Shown here: positions 32,841 through 42,369 of the stretch, piece after piece
Numbering within the stretch: the stretch's first letter is position 1
How the letters are laid out: each line of letters begins with the position of its first letter
Source of the DNA: Sulfurospirillaceae bacterium
GTDB taxonomy: Bacteria; Campylobacterota; Campylobacteria; Campylobacterales; Sulfurospirillaceae
Direction: 5' to 3'
DNA length: 64,000 nt
NCBI GenBank assembly: GCA_028684065.1
Contig: JAQUGO010000001.1
Coordinates: forward strand, 434,001-498,000
Position numbers and translations under genes: made by a program
Notes under the pieces: generated by a model
The model's database searches: none
What the model was told of the DNA's origin: nothing
Seen by the model: the letters and a program-made list of their open reading frames with translations, nothing else

Positions 32841-34096
32841 TATGCCAACTCCACTCTATTTTTACCATTTTTCTTTGCTTTATACAATGCCAAATCTGCT
32901 TCTTTGAGCATTTCATCGATATGAAGAATACCATTAAATGTTACTCCAGTAGAGATGGTAACAGTTAAAACTTTACCATCACTCAGTATTATTTTGTGTT
33001 GAGCGATACTATTAGTTAATTTAATTAAATGTTCCAATGCACTTTTTTGTGTGCTATTTTTTAGAACAATACAAAATTCTTCTCCACCAAATCGTGCTGC
33101 GATATCATCTTTTTTAAGACTTTTTTGTAGGCCCTCTGAAACTTCTTTCAAGACAACATCCCCAATACTATATCCATACGTATCATTGATTATTTTAAAA
33201 TTATCAATATCTATCATAGCCACGGCAAAAAATTCATTTTTCGCTTTAGCACTTGGACCATACTCCTCCATTAAGTCAAAAAAGTAACGTCTATTGTATA
33301 AACCTGTTAGAAAATCGTGATGCGCTATGTATTTAAATTGTAATCCGTATTCTAACGTGTCCAAGGAGTTATTGATGCGACATGTCAAACCTTCTTTACT
33401 AAAAGGTTTATGAATAAAATCATTCGCTCCAATTTTCAAAAATTGAGCATCAATCAGCTCATTACTCGATGCTGTCGTGGCGATAATAGAAATTTCATTT
33501 TTATTGTAACGTTTGCGTATTTCCCTAGTTAACTCTAGTCCATTAATCACTGGCATAGTATAATCTGTTAATACTAATTTTATATCTGGATTATCTTCTA
33601 AAAAAACCAGTGCTTCTTCTCCATGTGCTGCTACTAATACCGTAAACATTTGCTGTTTTAACATCTCTTTAATCTGTGCACGTACCACCATGGAATCATC
33701 AACAACTAAAATTTTAATACCACGATTTTTATGTAACCGCTCAATTAATGAAAAGATATAATTCACATCATCAATATTGCCTTTATAAACATAATCAATA
33801 ACATTTTTTTTCAATATAGCATTGCGAATTTCTGCATCCATCGTTCCTGTTAAAACAATAGAGGGTACTTTATTTTCTATCATCATATCCACAACTTCTC
33901 CATCAGGGGCATCGGGAAGATTTAAATCTAGAAGTGCTATAAAATAATTATTACCCTGATCCAACAACTCCTGTGCCATTGCCAAGGTATAGGCAACGTC
34001 TACATGAAAATGGGGATTGTTCTCCATCTTTTTAGCAATTAATTTTGAAAGTGCTTTATTATCTTCAACAATTAGAATTTTTTCTTTTGGCATCAA
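32840..34096 (-). CDS. cbrR: Tandem-receiver diguanylate cyclase (CbrR-like)
   Basis: The 418-residue protein has two receiver domains (about 5-120, D57 region in LLDLNLPD; and about 128-245, D in LVLTDYTMP) and a C-terminal GGDEF domain (about 260-418) with an intact GGEEF active site, so it should make c-di-GMP. The residues where the inhibitory RxxD site would sit read KKDD, so product inhibition may be weak. C. jejuni CbrR, needed for bile resistance, has the same REC-REC-GGDEF order and, as I recall, also sits next to tatD and recN. It heads the long minus-strand envelope operon. Confidence 0.85.
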   Translation of the reverse strand: MMPKEKILIVEDNKALSKLIAKKMENNPHFHVDVAYTLAMAQELLDQGNNYFIALLDLNLPDAPDGEVVDMMIENKVPSIVLTGTMDAEIRNAILKKNVIDYVYKGNIDDVNYIFSLIERLHKNRGIKILVVDDSMVVRAQIKEMLKQQMFTVLVAAHGEEALVFLEDNPDIKLVLTDYTMPVINGLELTREIRKRYNKNEISIIATTASSNELIDAQFLKIGANDFIHKPFSKEGLTCRINNSLDTLEYGLQFKYIAHHDFLTGLYNRRYFFDLMEEYGPSAKAKNEFFAVAMIDIDNFKIINDTYGYSIGDVVLKEVSEGLQKSLKKDDIAARFGGEEFCIVLKNSTQKSALEHLIKLTNSIAQHKIILSDGKVLTVTISTGVTFNGILHIDEMLKEADLALYKAKKNGKNRVELA

Positions 34097-34160
34097 TGTT
34101 CCTCATCTTACATGTAGGAATAATTTTAACATAAAAAGTTTGGAAGGGAGATAAAGGAGT

Positions 34161-34187
34161 AGTGCCACCTCAAAAAGAAGTGGCACT
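34161..34187 (-). terminator. Terminator hairpin after the lactate permease gene
   Basis: Arms AGTGCCAC (34161-34168) and GTGGCACT (34180-34187) form an 8-bp GC-rich stem with an 11-base loop. It lies 26 bases beyond the lctP stop; on the minus strand it is followed by a modest T-containing stretch (ACTCCTTTAT). Confidence 0.6.
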
Positions 34188-34212
34188 GTATTTGTGAGTC
34201 TACACTATCAAA

Positions 34213-35862
34213 CTATGGAATCATCCATGTGAAGATATAAGCTTGTGCCATTGTTAAGGCACTCATCATTAAAACTAAGACAATACTATGCTTAACAGTC
34301 ATTCTAAAGAGATCCGCTTCTTGACCAACAAGGCCTGCAGATGCACATGCAACAGAGATAGATTGTGGAGAAATCATTTTACCACAAACGCCACCCGTTG
34401 TGTTAGCGGCGACATGTAACGTTTCAGAAAGACCTAACTGACCTGCAGTTGCTTTTTGCATTCCACAGAAAAGAGCATTGGAAGAGGTATCTGAACCTGT
34501 CAAGAATACGCCTAACCATCCAAGAATTGGAGAGAAGAATGGGAACATAAAACCAGTTCCTGCAAGCACTAATGCCATTGTGATTGCCATACCAGAGAAG
34601 TTCATAATATAAGCAAAGCCTAAAACCATACCAATGGTTAAAATTGGCCATCGAAGCTCAAACAACGTTTCTCCAAATGTTTGGATAGCTAAACCAGGCT
34701 TGACTTTTAATACGAACATAGAAAGAATAGCTGCTACTAAAATTGCTGTACCTGTCGCAGAAACAGAGTTAAAAGTATAAACTACTTTAAAGTTTGTAGG
34801 TTCAGCAACTACTGGTGCCATTTTATAAATCATATTACTAATTGATGTGAATTCAAACGTGAAATTGGTACCCGCCAATGCTGCACCTTTTGCAAAAAGT
34901 GCCTTAAAGGGTTTCAATGTCCAAATAGTAACCATTATAGTTAAAAGTAAGAATGGTGACCATGCTTTAAAAATCTCACCTCTAGTATGTACTTTTTTAG
35001 TTTCTTCTTCAAGTTCTTTTGAAACAACACCTTTTTTAATGTTTTTTGGCTTCCAAACTTTCAAGAAGAGGTACAATGCAACAATAGATACGATTGCTGA
35101 TGTAACATCTGGTAACTCTGGTCCAATAAAGTTTGATGTAAAGTATTGAGAAAGAGCAAAACTGCCACCAGCTACTAATGCTGCAGGCCATACTTCTTTA
35201 ACACCTTTCCAACCGTCCATAATAGCAACAATCCAAAGAGGAATTAAAACGGAAAGAAATGGTAATTGACGACCGGCCATTGCACCTACAGTAAATGGAT
35301 CAATACCAGTAACTTTACCTGCAACCAAAATTGGAATACCCAATGCGCCAAACGCAACTGGAGCAGTATTCGCAATCAAACATAATGCCGCAGCATAAAG
35401 TGGATTGAATCCTAAACCTACTAGGATACCAGCGGTAATAGCAACGGGTGCACCAAATCCTGCAGCACCTTCTAGGAAAGCTCCAAAAGAGAACGCAATC
35501 AAAAGAACTTGAATTCTTTGATCTTCTGTAATGGTAATAATAGAATTTCTAATTACACCAAACTGTCCACTTTTAACGGTTAGCTTATAGAGGAAAACAG
35601 ATGCCACAATAATCCAAGCAATTGGCCATAACCCAAAGAGGAAACCATAAAGAACAGATGCAAATGCCATTGTTGCTGGCATTCCAAATACAAAAATTGC
35701 AATAGCCGTAGCTAAAGCCAAAGTAATGGCTCCCGCAATATGTCCCTTCATTCTAAATACAGCGAGTGCCGCAAAGAAGAAAACGATTGGGATTACTGCT
35801 ACAAGTGCAGATAACCCTATACTTCCACCAATTGGTGCGTAAACTTGTTGCCAAGCCTCCAT
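34213..35862 (-). CDS. lctP: L-lactate permease
   Basis: This 549-residue transporter of the LctP family has about twelve membrane segments and takes up lactate (and often glycolate) with protons. Typical features are FLEGAAGFGAPVAITAGILVG and the late SDTSSNALFCGMQK and ANTTGGVCGKMISPQS motifs. It is a single-gene unit with its own upstream gap and a terminator hairpin. Lactate is a main electron donor in Sulfurospirillum, so this links to the nitrite respiration at the left end. It is not in this place in C. jejuni, so it is inserted in an otherwise conserved block. Confidence 0.95.
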   Translation of the reverse strand: MEAWQQVYAPIGGSIGLSALVAVIPIVFFFAALAVFRMKGHIAGAITLALATAIAIFVFGMPATMAFASVLYGFLFGLWPIAWIIVASVFLYKLTVKSGQFGVIRNSIITITEDQRIQVLLIAFSFGAFLEGAAGFGAPVAITAGILVGLGFNPLYAAALCLIANTAPVAFGALGIPILVAGKVTGIDPFTVGAMAGRQLPFLSVLIPLWIVAIMDGWKGVKEVWPAALVAGGSFALSQYFTSNFIGPELPDVTSAIVSIVALYLFLKVWKPKNIKKGVVSKELEEETKKVHTRGEIFKAWSPFLLLTIMVTIWTLKPFKALFAKGAALAGTNFTFEFTSISNMIYKMAPVVAEPTNFKVVYTFNSVSATGTAILVAAILSMFVLKVKPGLAIQTFGETLFELRWPILTIGMVLGFAYIMNFSGMAITMALVLAGTGFMFPFFSPILGWLGVFLTGSDTSSNALFCGMQKATAGQLGLSETLHVAANTTGGVCGKMISPQSISVACASAGLVGQEADLFRMTVKHSIVLVLMMSALTMAQAYIFTWMIP

Positions 35863-35964
35863 ACAAAACCTCCTAATTAATATAAAACTCTGCGGTCATC
35901 GTAATTTAACCGCATGATATTTGTATGATTTTTAGGAGAAGAAAAAGAATGGGTTTCAGAGGTG

Positions 35965-37518
35965 TTACAAATCTCTACTTTTGAGTAAAGACTTAGCAAA
36001 ATCGATGGCTTCTTCAGTAATATTTTCGCCACTTATCATACGAGCAAGCTCTTTTATACGTGCATTTTCATCTAGTAAATGCACATTACTTTCATTATTT
36101 GTCTCTTTTATGACAATAAAATGCATATCCGCCATCGATGAAAGTTGTGGTTGATGAGAGATTGCAAATATTTGATATTTAACGGAGAGTTGTTTGAGAA
36201 CATTAGCAACACTCATAGATTCTTTACCACTCAGATTAGCATCGATTTCATCCAAGACCAAAATACCGCCATTCGCTTGTAAAAAGTCATTGTGCGTGGC
36301 GATAAAGGCTAAGCGTACACGATTATATTCACCTGAACTAATCTTTTTTAAATCAACCTTCCCTAGCTCTACATGTAAGAGATCAATGCCCAATCCACTG
36401 AGTGGGCCCTCTTCTATAGCTAAACTAATCGGCGGCATGTAAAGCTGTTTAAGATAGTCATTTATTTTTTCTTCAAGTAGAGGAAGTGATTCTTTTCTTC
36501 GTCGACTAATATGATGCGCAGACTCTGTAATATGGGTAAATTGGCGTCCTACTTCTTTGATTAGTTTGCCTTTCTCAAAAGCAATATTTTCATATTTTTC
36601 AAGTTCTAATCGTCGTTTTTCAAGATGCTCTAGTGTCTCGTTAATCGAGCCATAACGTTTTTTTAGTCCAGCAATTTTTTCGATACGGTCCAACATCGCC
36701 TCAACATCAATTTCATCCAATGCCTCAAGCTTTTCATTCTCTTTTTCAAACAAGGCACGAAGTTCGTTCATACACTCATCAAAAAAAGCACTTGAAGTAT
36801 CACTGAGTGCAAAAACCTCTTGAACATAAGATTCCGCACTAAAAATTGCAGAGGCATTTTTAAGTGAAATCTCTAATTTTTCTTTTTTTGAAAGTGATTT
36901 TTTAAACGCCAACAGTTCTTCATCTTCTCCTATTTTTGGAGAGACTTCAGTGATTTTAGCTATTTCAAAACGTGCAAACTCTTTGAGCTCTTCTACTTTT
37001 TGCTCTTGCTTTTCAAGCTCATCAAGCTCTTCTTTGAACTTTTTATACGTAAGATATATTTCCTCAAAATGCATAACTTCATTGAAGTGTTCAGGTATAC
37101 TTCTCGCACATACACCATCAAGCAATGTCAATAACTTTTCATTTTCAAATTCACTATTATCTTTAACTGAAAGATAATTCACAAAGGTTCGGGAGAGTTC
37201 CATCATTCCTTTTTTGGAAATACTTTGTTCATTCACAAAATAGCGAGCACTCTTACTTTTAACATATTTAAAGATATTTGGATTTGCTTCTTCAAAACCA
37301 AAGCCATCTAATCCTAACTCACGCTCAATACTGCACTCCATCACATCCGCCATGGGTTCGCCATAACCAAAAAGTGATAAAAGTCCTTGCATCAGAACCG
37401 ATTTTCCTGCTCCACTAGGCCCAGTAAAAACTATAAGCCCTTTATCAAAATGAATATCACACGCTTTAAAAGAGAGTTGATTTTTAACGTAAAGTCGTTC
37501 TATCACACATTTCCCCAA
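35965..37518 (-). CDS. recN: DNA repair protein RecN
   Basis: The 517-residue SMC-like ATPase acts in double-strand break repair. Walker A (GPSGAGKS, near 33-40) is at the N-terminus. Long charged coiled-coil arms fill the middle (about 150-370), and the C-terminal head has the SSGEYNRVRLAF signature and ILVLDEIDANLSG Walker B. It is shorter than E. coli RecN (553), in keeping with epsilonproteobacterial versions. It overlaps nadK by 16 bases. Confidence 0.93.
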   Translation of the reverse strand: MGKCVIERLYVKNQLSFKACDIHFDKGLIVFTGPSGAGKSVLMQGLLSLFGYGEPMADVMECSIERELGLDGFGFEEANPNIFKYVKSKSARYFVNEQSISKKGMMELSRTFVNYLSVKDNSEFENEKLLTLLDGVCARSIPEHFNEVMHFEEIYLTYKKFKEELDELEKQEQKVEELKEFARFEIAKITEVSPKIGEDEELLAFKKSLSKKEKLEISLKNASAIFSAESYVQEVFALSDTSSAFFDECMNELRALFEKENEKLEALDEIDVEAMLDRIEKIAGLKKRYGSINETLEHLEKRRLELEKYENIAFEKGKLIKEVGRQFTHITESAHHISRRRKESLPLLEEKINDYLKQLYMPPISLAIEEGPLSGLGIDLLHVELGKVDLKKISSGEYNRVRLAFIATHNDFLQANGGILVLDEIDANLSGKESMSVANVLKQLSVKYQIFAISHQPQLSSMADMHFIVIKETNNESNVHLLDENARIKELARMISGENITEEAIDFAKSLLKSRDL

Positions 37519-38387
37519 TGTAATTTATCTTTTAACACATCAAAATAGCTACGATTCAAACAATGAATCAATTTAGCACCCTTATGCGCATTTTTAACAC
37601 TCACAAAATCGACATCACTCATTTTATACGTATCATGCCCATCAACCACGATTACCGTATCATCACTACTTTGAAATGAAATCTCAAAATCTACAGGTAA
37701 AACCAAGGGGCGCTGTGTGAGGGAATGAGGACAAATAGGTGTTAAAATAAAAGCCTCTGTTAAGGGATAAAGTACAGGACCTCCAGCAGAGAGATTATAC
37801 GCCGTTGAACCCGTAGGTGTCGATACAATTAGCCCATCACCATAATAAGAATTAAAAAGAACTCCATCGACAAATGCTTTGATTGTTGTCATATGCGAAA
37901 TTTTAGAGCGTGAAAAAACTATGTCATTAAACGCAACAAATTTTTCTATTTTTCCTTTTACATGTAATGAGATTTCAAGCATCATACGTGTATCAATGCT
38001 ATATTTGCCTTCGAAGATAGCATCAATAAAAGACCCTATTTCGCTTGTTTTAATATCTGTTAAAAATCCCAATTGCCCAGCATGTATTCCTAAAACTGGC
38101 TTAGCATATTTAAAGCTTCGTCTGCATAATGAGATTAAGGTACCATCTCCACCAAGAGAAATCAAAAAATCACTCTTGTCACACATTTCCTCAAACTCAA
38201 TACCCTCGCAACCTAACAATTCTGCACTCTTACGTTCTACTAAAAGTGTCGCTCCGTGCTTTGCTAAAGCCACTTTTATCTCATCGACAAAAGAGCCTAG
38301 TCTTGTATCGTGTGGCTTGCTCACAAGCCCCACTTTTGTAATAGTTGTTAGTTGTTTAGTTGTATTTGTTATTTTCATGATTACCAA
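37503..38387 (-). CDS. nadK: NAD kinase
   Basis: This 294-residue enzyme phosphorylates NAD to NADP. The signature LGGDGTLIS, the TPTGSTAYNLSAGGPV motif and PLVLPVDFEI are present. The start could be ATG 38387 or the ATG three codons later; both give the same core. It overlaps recN by 16 bases, an arrangement shared with Campylobacter. One copy of the recurrent palindrome TTACATGTAA (37958-37967) falls inside the gene. Confidence 0.95.
   Translation of the reverse strand: MVIMKITNTTKQLTTITKVGLVSKPHDTRLGSFVDEIKVALAKHGATLLVERKSAELLGCEGIEFEEMCDKSDFLISLGGDGTLISLCRRSFKYAKPVLGIHAGQLGFLTDIKTSEIGSFIDAIFEGKYSIDTRMMLEISLHVKGKIEKFVAFNDIVFSRSKISHMTTIKAFVDGVLFNSYYGDGLIVSTPTGSTAYNLSAGGPVLYPLTEAFILTPICPHSLTQRPLVLPVDFEISFQSSDDTVIVVDGHDTYKMSDVDFVSVKNAHKGAKLIHCLNRSYFDVLKDKLHWGNV
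37958..37967. repeat. TTACATGTAA palindrome inside nadK
   Basis: This full 10-base copy encodes part of the segment LHVKGK, where LHV is written on the palindrome. Confidence 0.7.
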
Positions 38388-38421
38388 TTTTATCGTTTCT
38401 TTTATTAAGCACGGATTATGG

Positions 38422-38427
38422 TATAAT
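38422..38427 (+). promoter_or_regulatory. -10 box (TATAAT) for the YajG-like lipoprotein gene
   Basis: TATAAT preceded by GGATTATGG lies 39 bases before the ATG, in the gap shared with the divergent nadK. GAAGGA precedes the start codon. Confidence 0.5.
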
Positions 38428-38465
38428 TCGCGCTTAACGAATCATGATTATACGAAGGATTTCAC

Positions 38466-39032
38466 ATGAAAAATGTTCTTGTTTTGCTATTTGCTCTCTT
38501 ATTTTTGACTGGCTGTACCTACAAAAATGAAGCTTTAAATCTTGCTTCATACAAGGCTAATTATCCTGGCCCTACAGCAAAAGACAGAAGTACCATCTAT
38601 TTGCGTTGGGTAAAAGACGTTAGAACCGATAAAAGCAGCGTAGGCTACCTCTTGCAAAATGGTGATAGGTTGGCAACACTTTATAGTGATGTTGATTTTG
38701 CAGACAAATATACTGAAGGGTTACAATATGCTTTAAATCTTGCAGGATTTAATACAGATTCTACCGCACGTGCCTCTTCTATGGTTGTAGAAGTTTATAT
38801 TAAAAATATTGAACTGATCTATAACGATAAAAACTTTGATAAAAATCTTCAAGGAGAAATTGAAATTGAAGTCATCGTCAGAAGAAACAATGATGTCATC
38901 ACACAAAACTTTAAACAAAAAGGTGGCAAGTGGATTGCGCCCTCTTTTAATTCAAAAGATTTAGAGCCATTTTTATATTCACTTTTTGCAGATAGTATTA
39001 ACGATATTGTATCAAGACTAACACGCTTCTAA
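38466..39032 (+). CDS. YajG-like lipoprotein
   Basis: This 188-residue protein has a lipoprotein signal (lipobox LTGC, lipidated C17) and one mixed alpha/beta domain with WVKDVRTDKSSVGYLLQNGD, a YTEGLQYALNLAGF helix and EGEIEIEV-like strands, in keeping with the YajG family of outer-membrane lipoproteins. Function is unknown. It is transcribed alone, divergent from nadK and convergent with a diguanylate cyclase, with a hairpin between. Confidence 0.7.
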   Translation: MKNVLVLLFALLFLTGCTYKNEALNLASYKANYPGPTAKDRSTIYLRWVKDVRTDKSSVGYLLQNGDRLATLYSDVDFADKYTEGLQYALNLAGFNTDSTARASSMVVEVYIKNIELIYNDKNFDKNLQGEIEIEVIVRRNNDVITQNFKQKGGKWIAPSFNSKDLEPFLYSLFADSINDIVSRLTRF

Positions 39033-39039
39033 TCAGTTC

Positions 39040-39061
39040 GGTAAGAGGAAATCCTCTTACC
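39040..39061. terminator. Hairpin between convergent genes
   Basis: GGTAAGAGGA and TCCTCTTACC form a stem of up to nine or ten pairs with a very short loop, between the lipoprotein and cyclase stops and overlapping the latter. There is no T-run on either strand, so it may block antisense read-through rather than be a classic terminator. Confidence 0.4.
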
Positions 39062-39896
39062 AATTACTACAAGCCACCCTATTTCTACCATACTTTTTAG
39101 CTAAATAAAGAGCTTGATCGGCTTCTTCAATTAATGCATCCTTATCGGTAATAACAGGGCTAAGAGAGCATACACCAAAGCTTGCTGTCACTTGGATAAC
39201 TTCTTGCGTCGAATCTATTTTGGCCACCGTTGTTTTTTCAATCACACCTCGTAAACGTTCCGCTAGATTTTCAGCCTCTTTTTTACCACTGTTTGGGGTA
39301 ATAATCACAATCTCTTCACCACCATAACGTGCTACGATGTCAGTATCTCGAGCAACACGAACAATCAATTGTGCCAAACTAATTAAAACTTCATCGCCTA
39401 TTTTATGCCCGTAAGTATCATTCACATTTTTAAAATGGTCAATATCTAGTAATATAATAGACAATGGTAACTTATAACGTTTTGCTAATGTTACTTCTTC
39501 TTGAATACGTTGATCAAAATAGCGTCTATTTTTAATACCTAATAATCCATCTGTCACACTTTCGTGCTTTAAAATAGCTATATTTTTAATATCATTCATT
39601 GTTTGCAGAGCCAGATCACCCACTAAATACGCAAATACACCACCAAAAAGCAACATTGCTGATACAACGATGACAAGATTATTGGCGTGATCACGGTTAC
39701 TCCAAAGATTATAAGCAAAAACAATATATCCAATGATAAAAAATCCAATCAATATACTTAAAACTTTCCAGCGCGTACGTAAATTACCCGTAGGTAAATC
39801 TAGAACCAGTGTTCGTATGGGGAACAATGCACGGATTAAGTATATAGCCCCTAGCCCAATTAGAAAAAGTTGGAAAAATACAGTTATAAGACTCAT
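39057..39896 (-). CDS. Membrane-bound diguanylate cyclase
   Basis: The 279-residue protein has three N-terminal membrane segments (about 4-24, 45-65, 73-95) and a GGDEF domain (about 110-279). The active-site motif is GGEEI rather than GGEEF, a change at the last, less critical position; the rest of the site (FDQR, DIDHFKNVNDTYGH) is intact. An inhibitory I-site RDTD sits five residues upstream, so activity is probably feedback-limited by c-di-GMP. There is no separate sensor domain apart from the membrane part. It is a single-gene unit, divergent from aspS. Confidence 0.9.
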   Translation of the reverse strand: MSLITVFFQLFLIGLGAIYLIRALFPIRTLVLDLPTGNLRTRWKVLSILIGFFIIGYIVFAYNLWSNRDHANNLVIVVSAMLLFGGVFAYLVGDLALQTMNDIKNIAILKHESVTDGLLGIKNRRYFDQRIQEEVTLAKRYKLPLSIILLDIDHFKNVNDTYGHKIGDEVLISLAQLIVRVARDTDIVARYGGEEIVIITPNSGKKEAENLAERLRGVIEKTTVAKIDSTQEVIQVTASFGVCSLSPVITDKDALIEEADQALYLAKKYGRNRVACSNW

Positions 39897-39990
39897 GCAT
39901 ACCTAACTTTAAAATAAAAATATGTACGCAATCGTAGCACAATCTCTGCCAATCCATTCTAAAATAAAGGAAAGACAAGCAAGTTTTAGT

Positions 39991-39996
39991 TATAAT
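39991..39996 (+). promoter_or_regulatory. -10 box (TATAAT) for aspS-adk-cinA
   Basis: TATAAT lies 29 bases before the aspS ATG with a T-rich stretch upstream, giving a start near 40003. AGGA sits just before the ATG. Confidence 0.5.
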
Positions 39997-40024
39997 CTTA
40001 CCTTTAAAAAGACTTTTATTAGGA

Positions 40025-41782
40025 ATGGAACAATTGAGAAGTCATTATTGTACAGATTTAGATACAACAAATATCGGCGATAGCGTCGTCGTATGTGGAT
40101 GGGCAAACAGTAACAGAGACCATGGTGGTGTTATTTTTATAGACCTTCGTGACAAATCAGGTTTGGTGCAACTTGTGTGTGACCCAGCAGATAGTGAAAA
40201 TGCACATACTATTGCAGCACAAATCAGAGATGAGTTTGTCTTAAAAGCTAAAGGAAGAGTCAGAGCAAGAGGTGAAGGCTTAGAAAATCCTCGCCTTAAA
40301 ACAGGTAAAATTGAGATTGTTGTTGATGAATTAATCATTGAAAATGTAAGTGAAACAGTTCCTTTTGTCATTGGTGATAATAATGTTGGTGAAGATGTAC
40401 GGCTTAAATACCGCTACCTTGACCTACGTAACCAAAAATCATACGATATTTTCAAACTTCGTTCAAAAGCAACTATAGCGGTGCGTAACTCTTTAGATGC
40501 ACAAGGATTTTTGGAAGTTGAAACTCCTATTTTAACGAAATCCACCCCTGAGGGAGCTCGTGATTATTTAGTGCCAAGTCGCGTTCACAACGGTGAATTT
40601 TATGCTCTTCCCCAATCTCCACAACTTTTTAAACAATTGTTGATGTGTGCAGGATTTGACCGTTATTTTCAAGTAGCAAAATGCTTTCGTGATGAAGATT
40701 TAAGAGCTGACCGTCAACCTGAATTCACACAAATCGATATTGAAATGAGTTTTTGTGACCAAGAAGATGTTATGAAAGTCACTGAAACTCTTTTAAAAGA
40801 TGTCTTTAAAGCATGTGGCCATGAAATTCAAATTCCTTTTAACCGTATGCGTTATAAAGATGCCATGGAAAAATATGGTTCTGATAAACCAGACCTTCGC
40901 TACGATTTAAGTATGGTTGATGTCATTGATATTTTTGCTAATTGTACCAACGAAATTTTTAGTAATATTGCCAAAGATCCTAAGAAAAATCGTATTAAAG
41001 CCCTTAAAGTACCTAATGGCGACAACATCTTTTCAAAACGTCAAATGCAAGGTTTCGAGGAATATGTCAGAAAATTTGGAGCTTCTGGACTAGGTTATTT
41101 TCAAATGAAAGAAGAAGGGCTCAAAGGTCCTTTGACAAAGTTTTTTAGCGAAGCAGATATCCAAAAGATTATTGATGTTGCTGACCTACATGTGGGTGAT
41201 GCTATCTTCTTTGGCGCTGGTGAGAAAAAACTTGTTTTAGATTATATGGGACGATTTCGTATCTTCTTAGCGGAAGCGATGAATATCATTCCAAAAGATA
41301 AATTTGAATTTGTCTGGGTTGTTGATTTTGAAATGTTTGAAGTTGAAAATGGTAAAGTCAAAGCGCTTCACCATCCTTTTACAATGCCAAAAGATATTGA
41401 CAATACCCCCATTGACGAGATGGAATCCATCGCCTATGACGTTGTTCTTAATGGTACAGAATTGGGTGGTGGTAGTATCAGAATTCATAAAAAAGAGATT
41501 CAACAAAAAGTCTTTAATCTTCTTGGTATAACAGATGAAGAGGCCCATGAAAAATTTGAGTTTTTACTGGATGCACTTAAATACGGTGCACCACCACACG
41601 GTGGTTTAGCGATTGGACTCGATAGACTGATGATGCTTATTACACAAAGTGATAGTATTCGTGATGTTATAGCCTTCCCTAAAACACAAAAAGCACAATG
41701 TTTACTGACACGAGCTCCTAGTGTTGTAGAAAATGACCAACTCAGAGATCTTGGCATTCGCCTTCGAGAAAAAATAAAATAA
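40025..41782 (+). CDS. aspS: Aspartyl-tRNA synthetase
   Basis: This 585-residue class II synthetase charges tRNA-Asp and, in organisms of this group, probably also tRNA-Asn. It has an N-terminal OB anticodon-binding domain (about 1-105), the class II motifs ([51 protein letters not shown]) and a bacterial GAD insertion (about 290-400). It is followed by adk after a short gap, and the aspS-adk pair is conserved in Campylobacter. Confidence 0.97.
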   Translation: MEQLRSHYCTDLDTTNIGDSVVVCGWANSNRDHGGVIFIDLRDKSGLVQLVCDPADSENAHTIAAQIRDEFVLKAKGRVRARGEGLENPRLKTGKIEIVVDELIIENVSETVPFVIGDNNVGEDVRLKYRYLDLRNQKSYDIFKLRSKATIAVRNSLDAQGFLEVETPILTKSTPEGARDYLVPSRVHNGEFYALPQSPQLFKQLLMCAGFDRYFQVAKCFRDEDLRADRQPEFTQIDIEMSFCDQEDVMKVTETLLKDVFKACGHEIQIPFNRMRYKDAMEKYGSDKPDLRYDLSMVDVIDIFANCTNEIFSNIAKDPKKNRIKALKVPNGDNIFSKRQMQGFEEYVRKFGASGLGYFQMKEEGLKGPLTKFFSEADIQKIIDVADLHVGDAIFFGAGEKKLVLDYMGRFRIFLAEAMNIIPKDKFEFVWVVDFEMFEVENGKVKALHHPFTMPKDIDNTPIDEMESIAYDVVLNGTELGGGSIRIHKKEIQQKVFNLLGITDEEAHEKFEFLLDALKYGAPPHGGLAIGLDRLMMLITQSDSIRDVIAFPKTQKAQCLLTRAPSVVENDQLRDLGIRLREKIK

Positions 41783-41794
41783 AAGGATTTGGTA

Positions 41795-42367
41795 GTGAAA
41801 AAACTATTTTTGATTATTGGCGCTCCAGGAAGCGGTAAGACAACGGATGCAAGCTTAATTGCCCAAAATAACAGCGAGAGTATTGCTCACTATTCAACAG
41901 GTGAGTTACTTCGTGATGAAGTGGCTAGTGGTAGTGAGCTTGGCAAAACTATTGATTCATTTGTGAGCGCTGGTAATCTTGTTCCTCTTGATATTGTTAT
42001 CAATACGATTGTAAGTGCTATTAAAAATAGTCCAAAGAATGTTATTTTAATTGATGGGTTTCCTCGTTCAGATGAGCAAATGCGTGCTCTTGATGCACTT
42101 CTTTCTAAAGAGACTAGTGTCAAACTTGTTTCTGTTATCGAAGTTGAAGTGAGTGAGCAAGTGGCATGTGACCGCGTTTTAGGTCGAGCACGCGGCGCTG
42201 ATGATAATGTCCAAGTCTTTAAAAACCGTATGAAAGTTTATACTGATCCATTAGCCGGTATTCAAACATTTTATGGAGCAAAAAATCTTCTTCATAAAAT
42301 TAATGGCGAACGTGGTATTGAAGAAATTGTAGCCGAAATGGATAGTTATATCAAAAGTAAAATCTAA
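41795..42367 (+). CDS. adk: Adenylate kinase
   Basis: This enzyme interconverts 2 ADP with ATP and AMP. I choose the GTG at 41795 because AAGGA lies seven bases upstream; a TTG two codons earlier is too close to that site. The 190-residue product has the P-loop GAPGSGKTT at 8-16, the AMP-binding region [10 protein letters not shown] and the DGFPRSDEQ motif. It is of the short type with no zinc lid. It starts the adk-cinA tail of the aspS operon. Confidence 0.95.
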   Translation: MKKLFLIIGAPGSGKTTDASLIAQNNSESIAHYSTGELLRDEVASGSELGKTIDSFVSAGNLVPLDIVINTIVSAIKNSPKNVILIDGFPRSDEQMRALDALLSKETSVKLVSVIEVEVSEQVACDRVLGRARGADDNVQVFKNRMKVYTDPLAGIQTFYGAKNLLHKINGERGIEEIVAEMDSYIKSKI

Positions 42368-42369
42368 TT

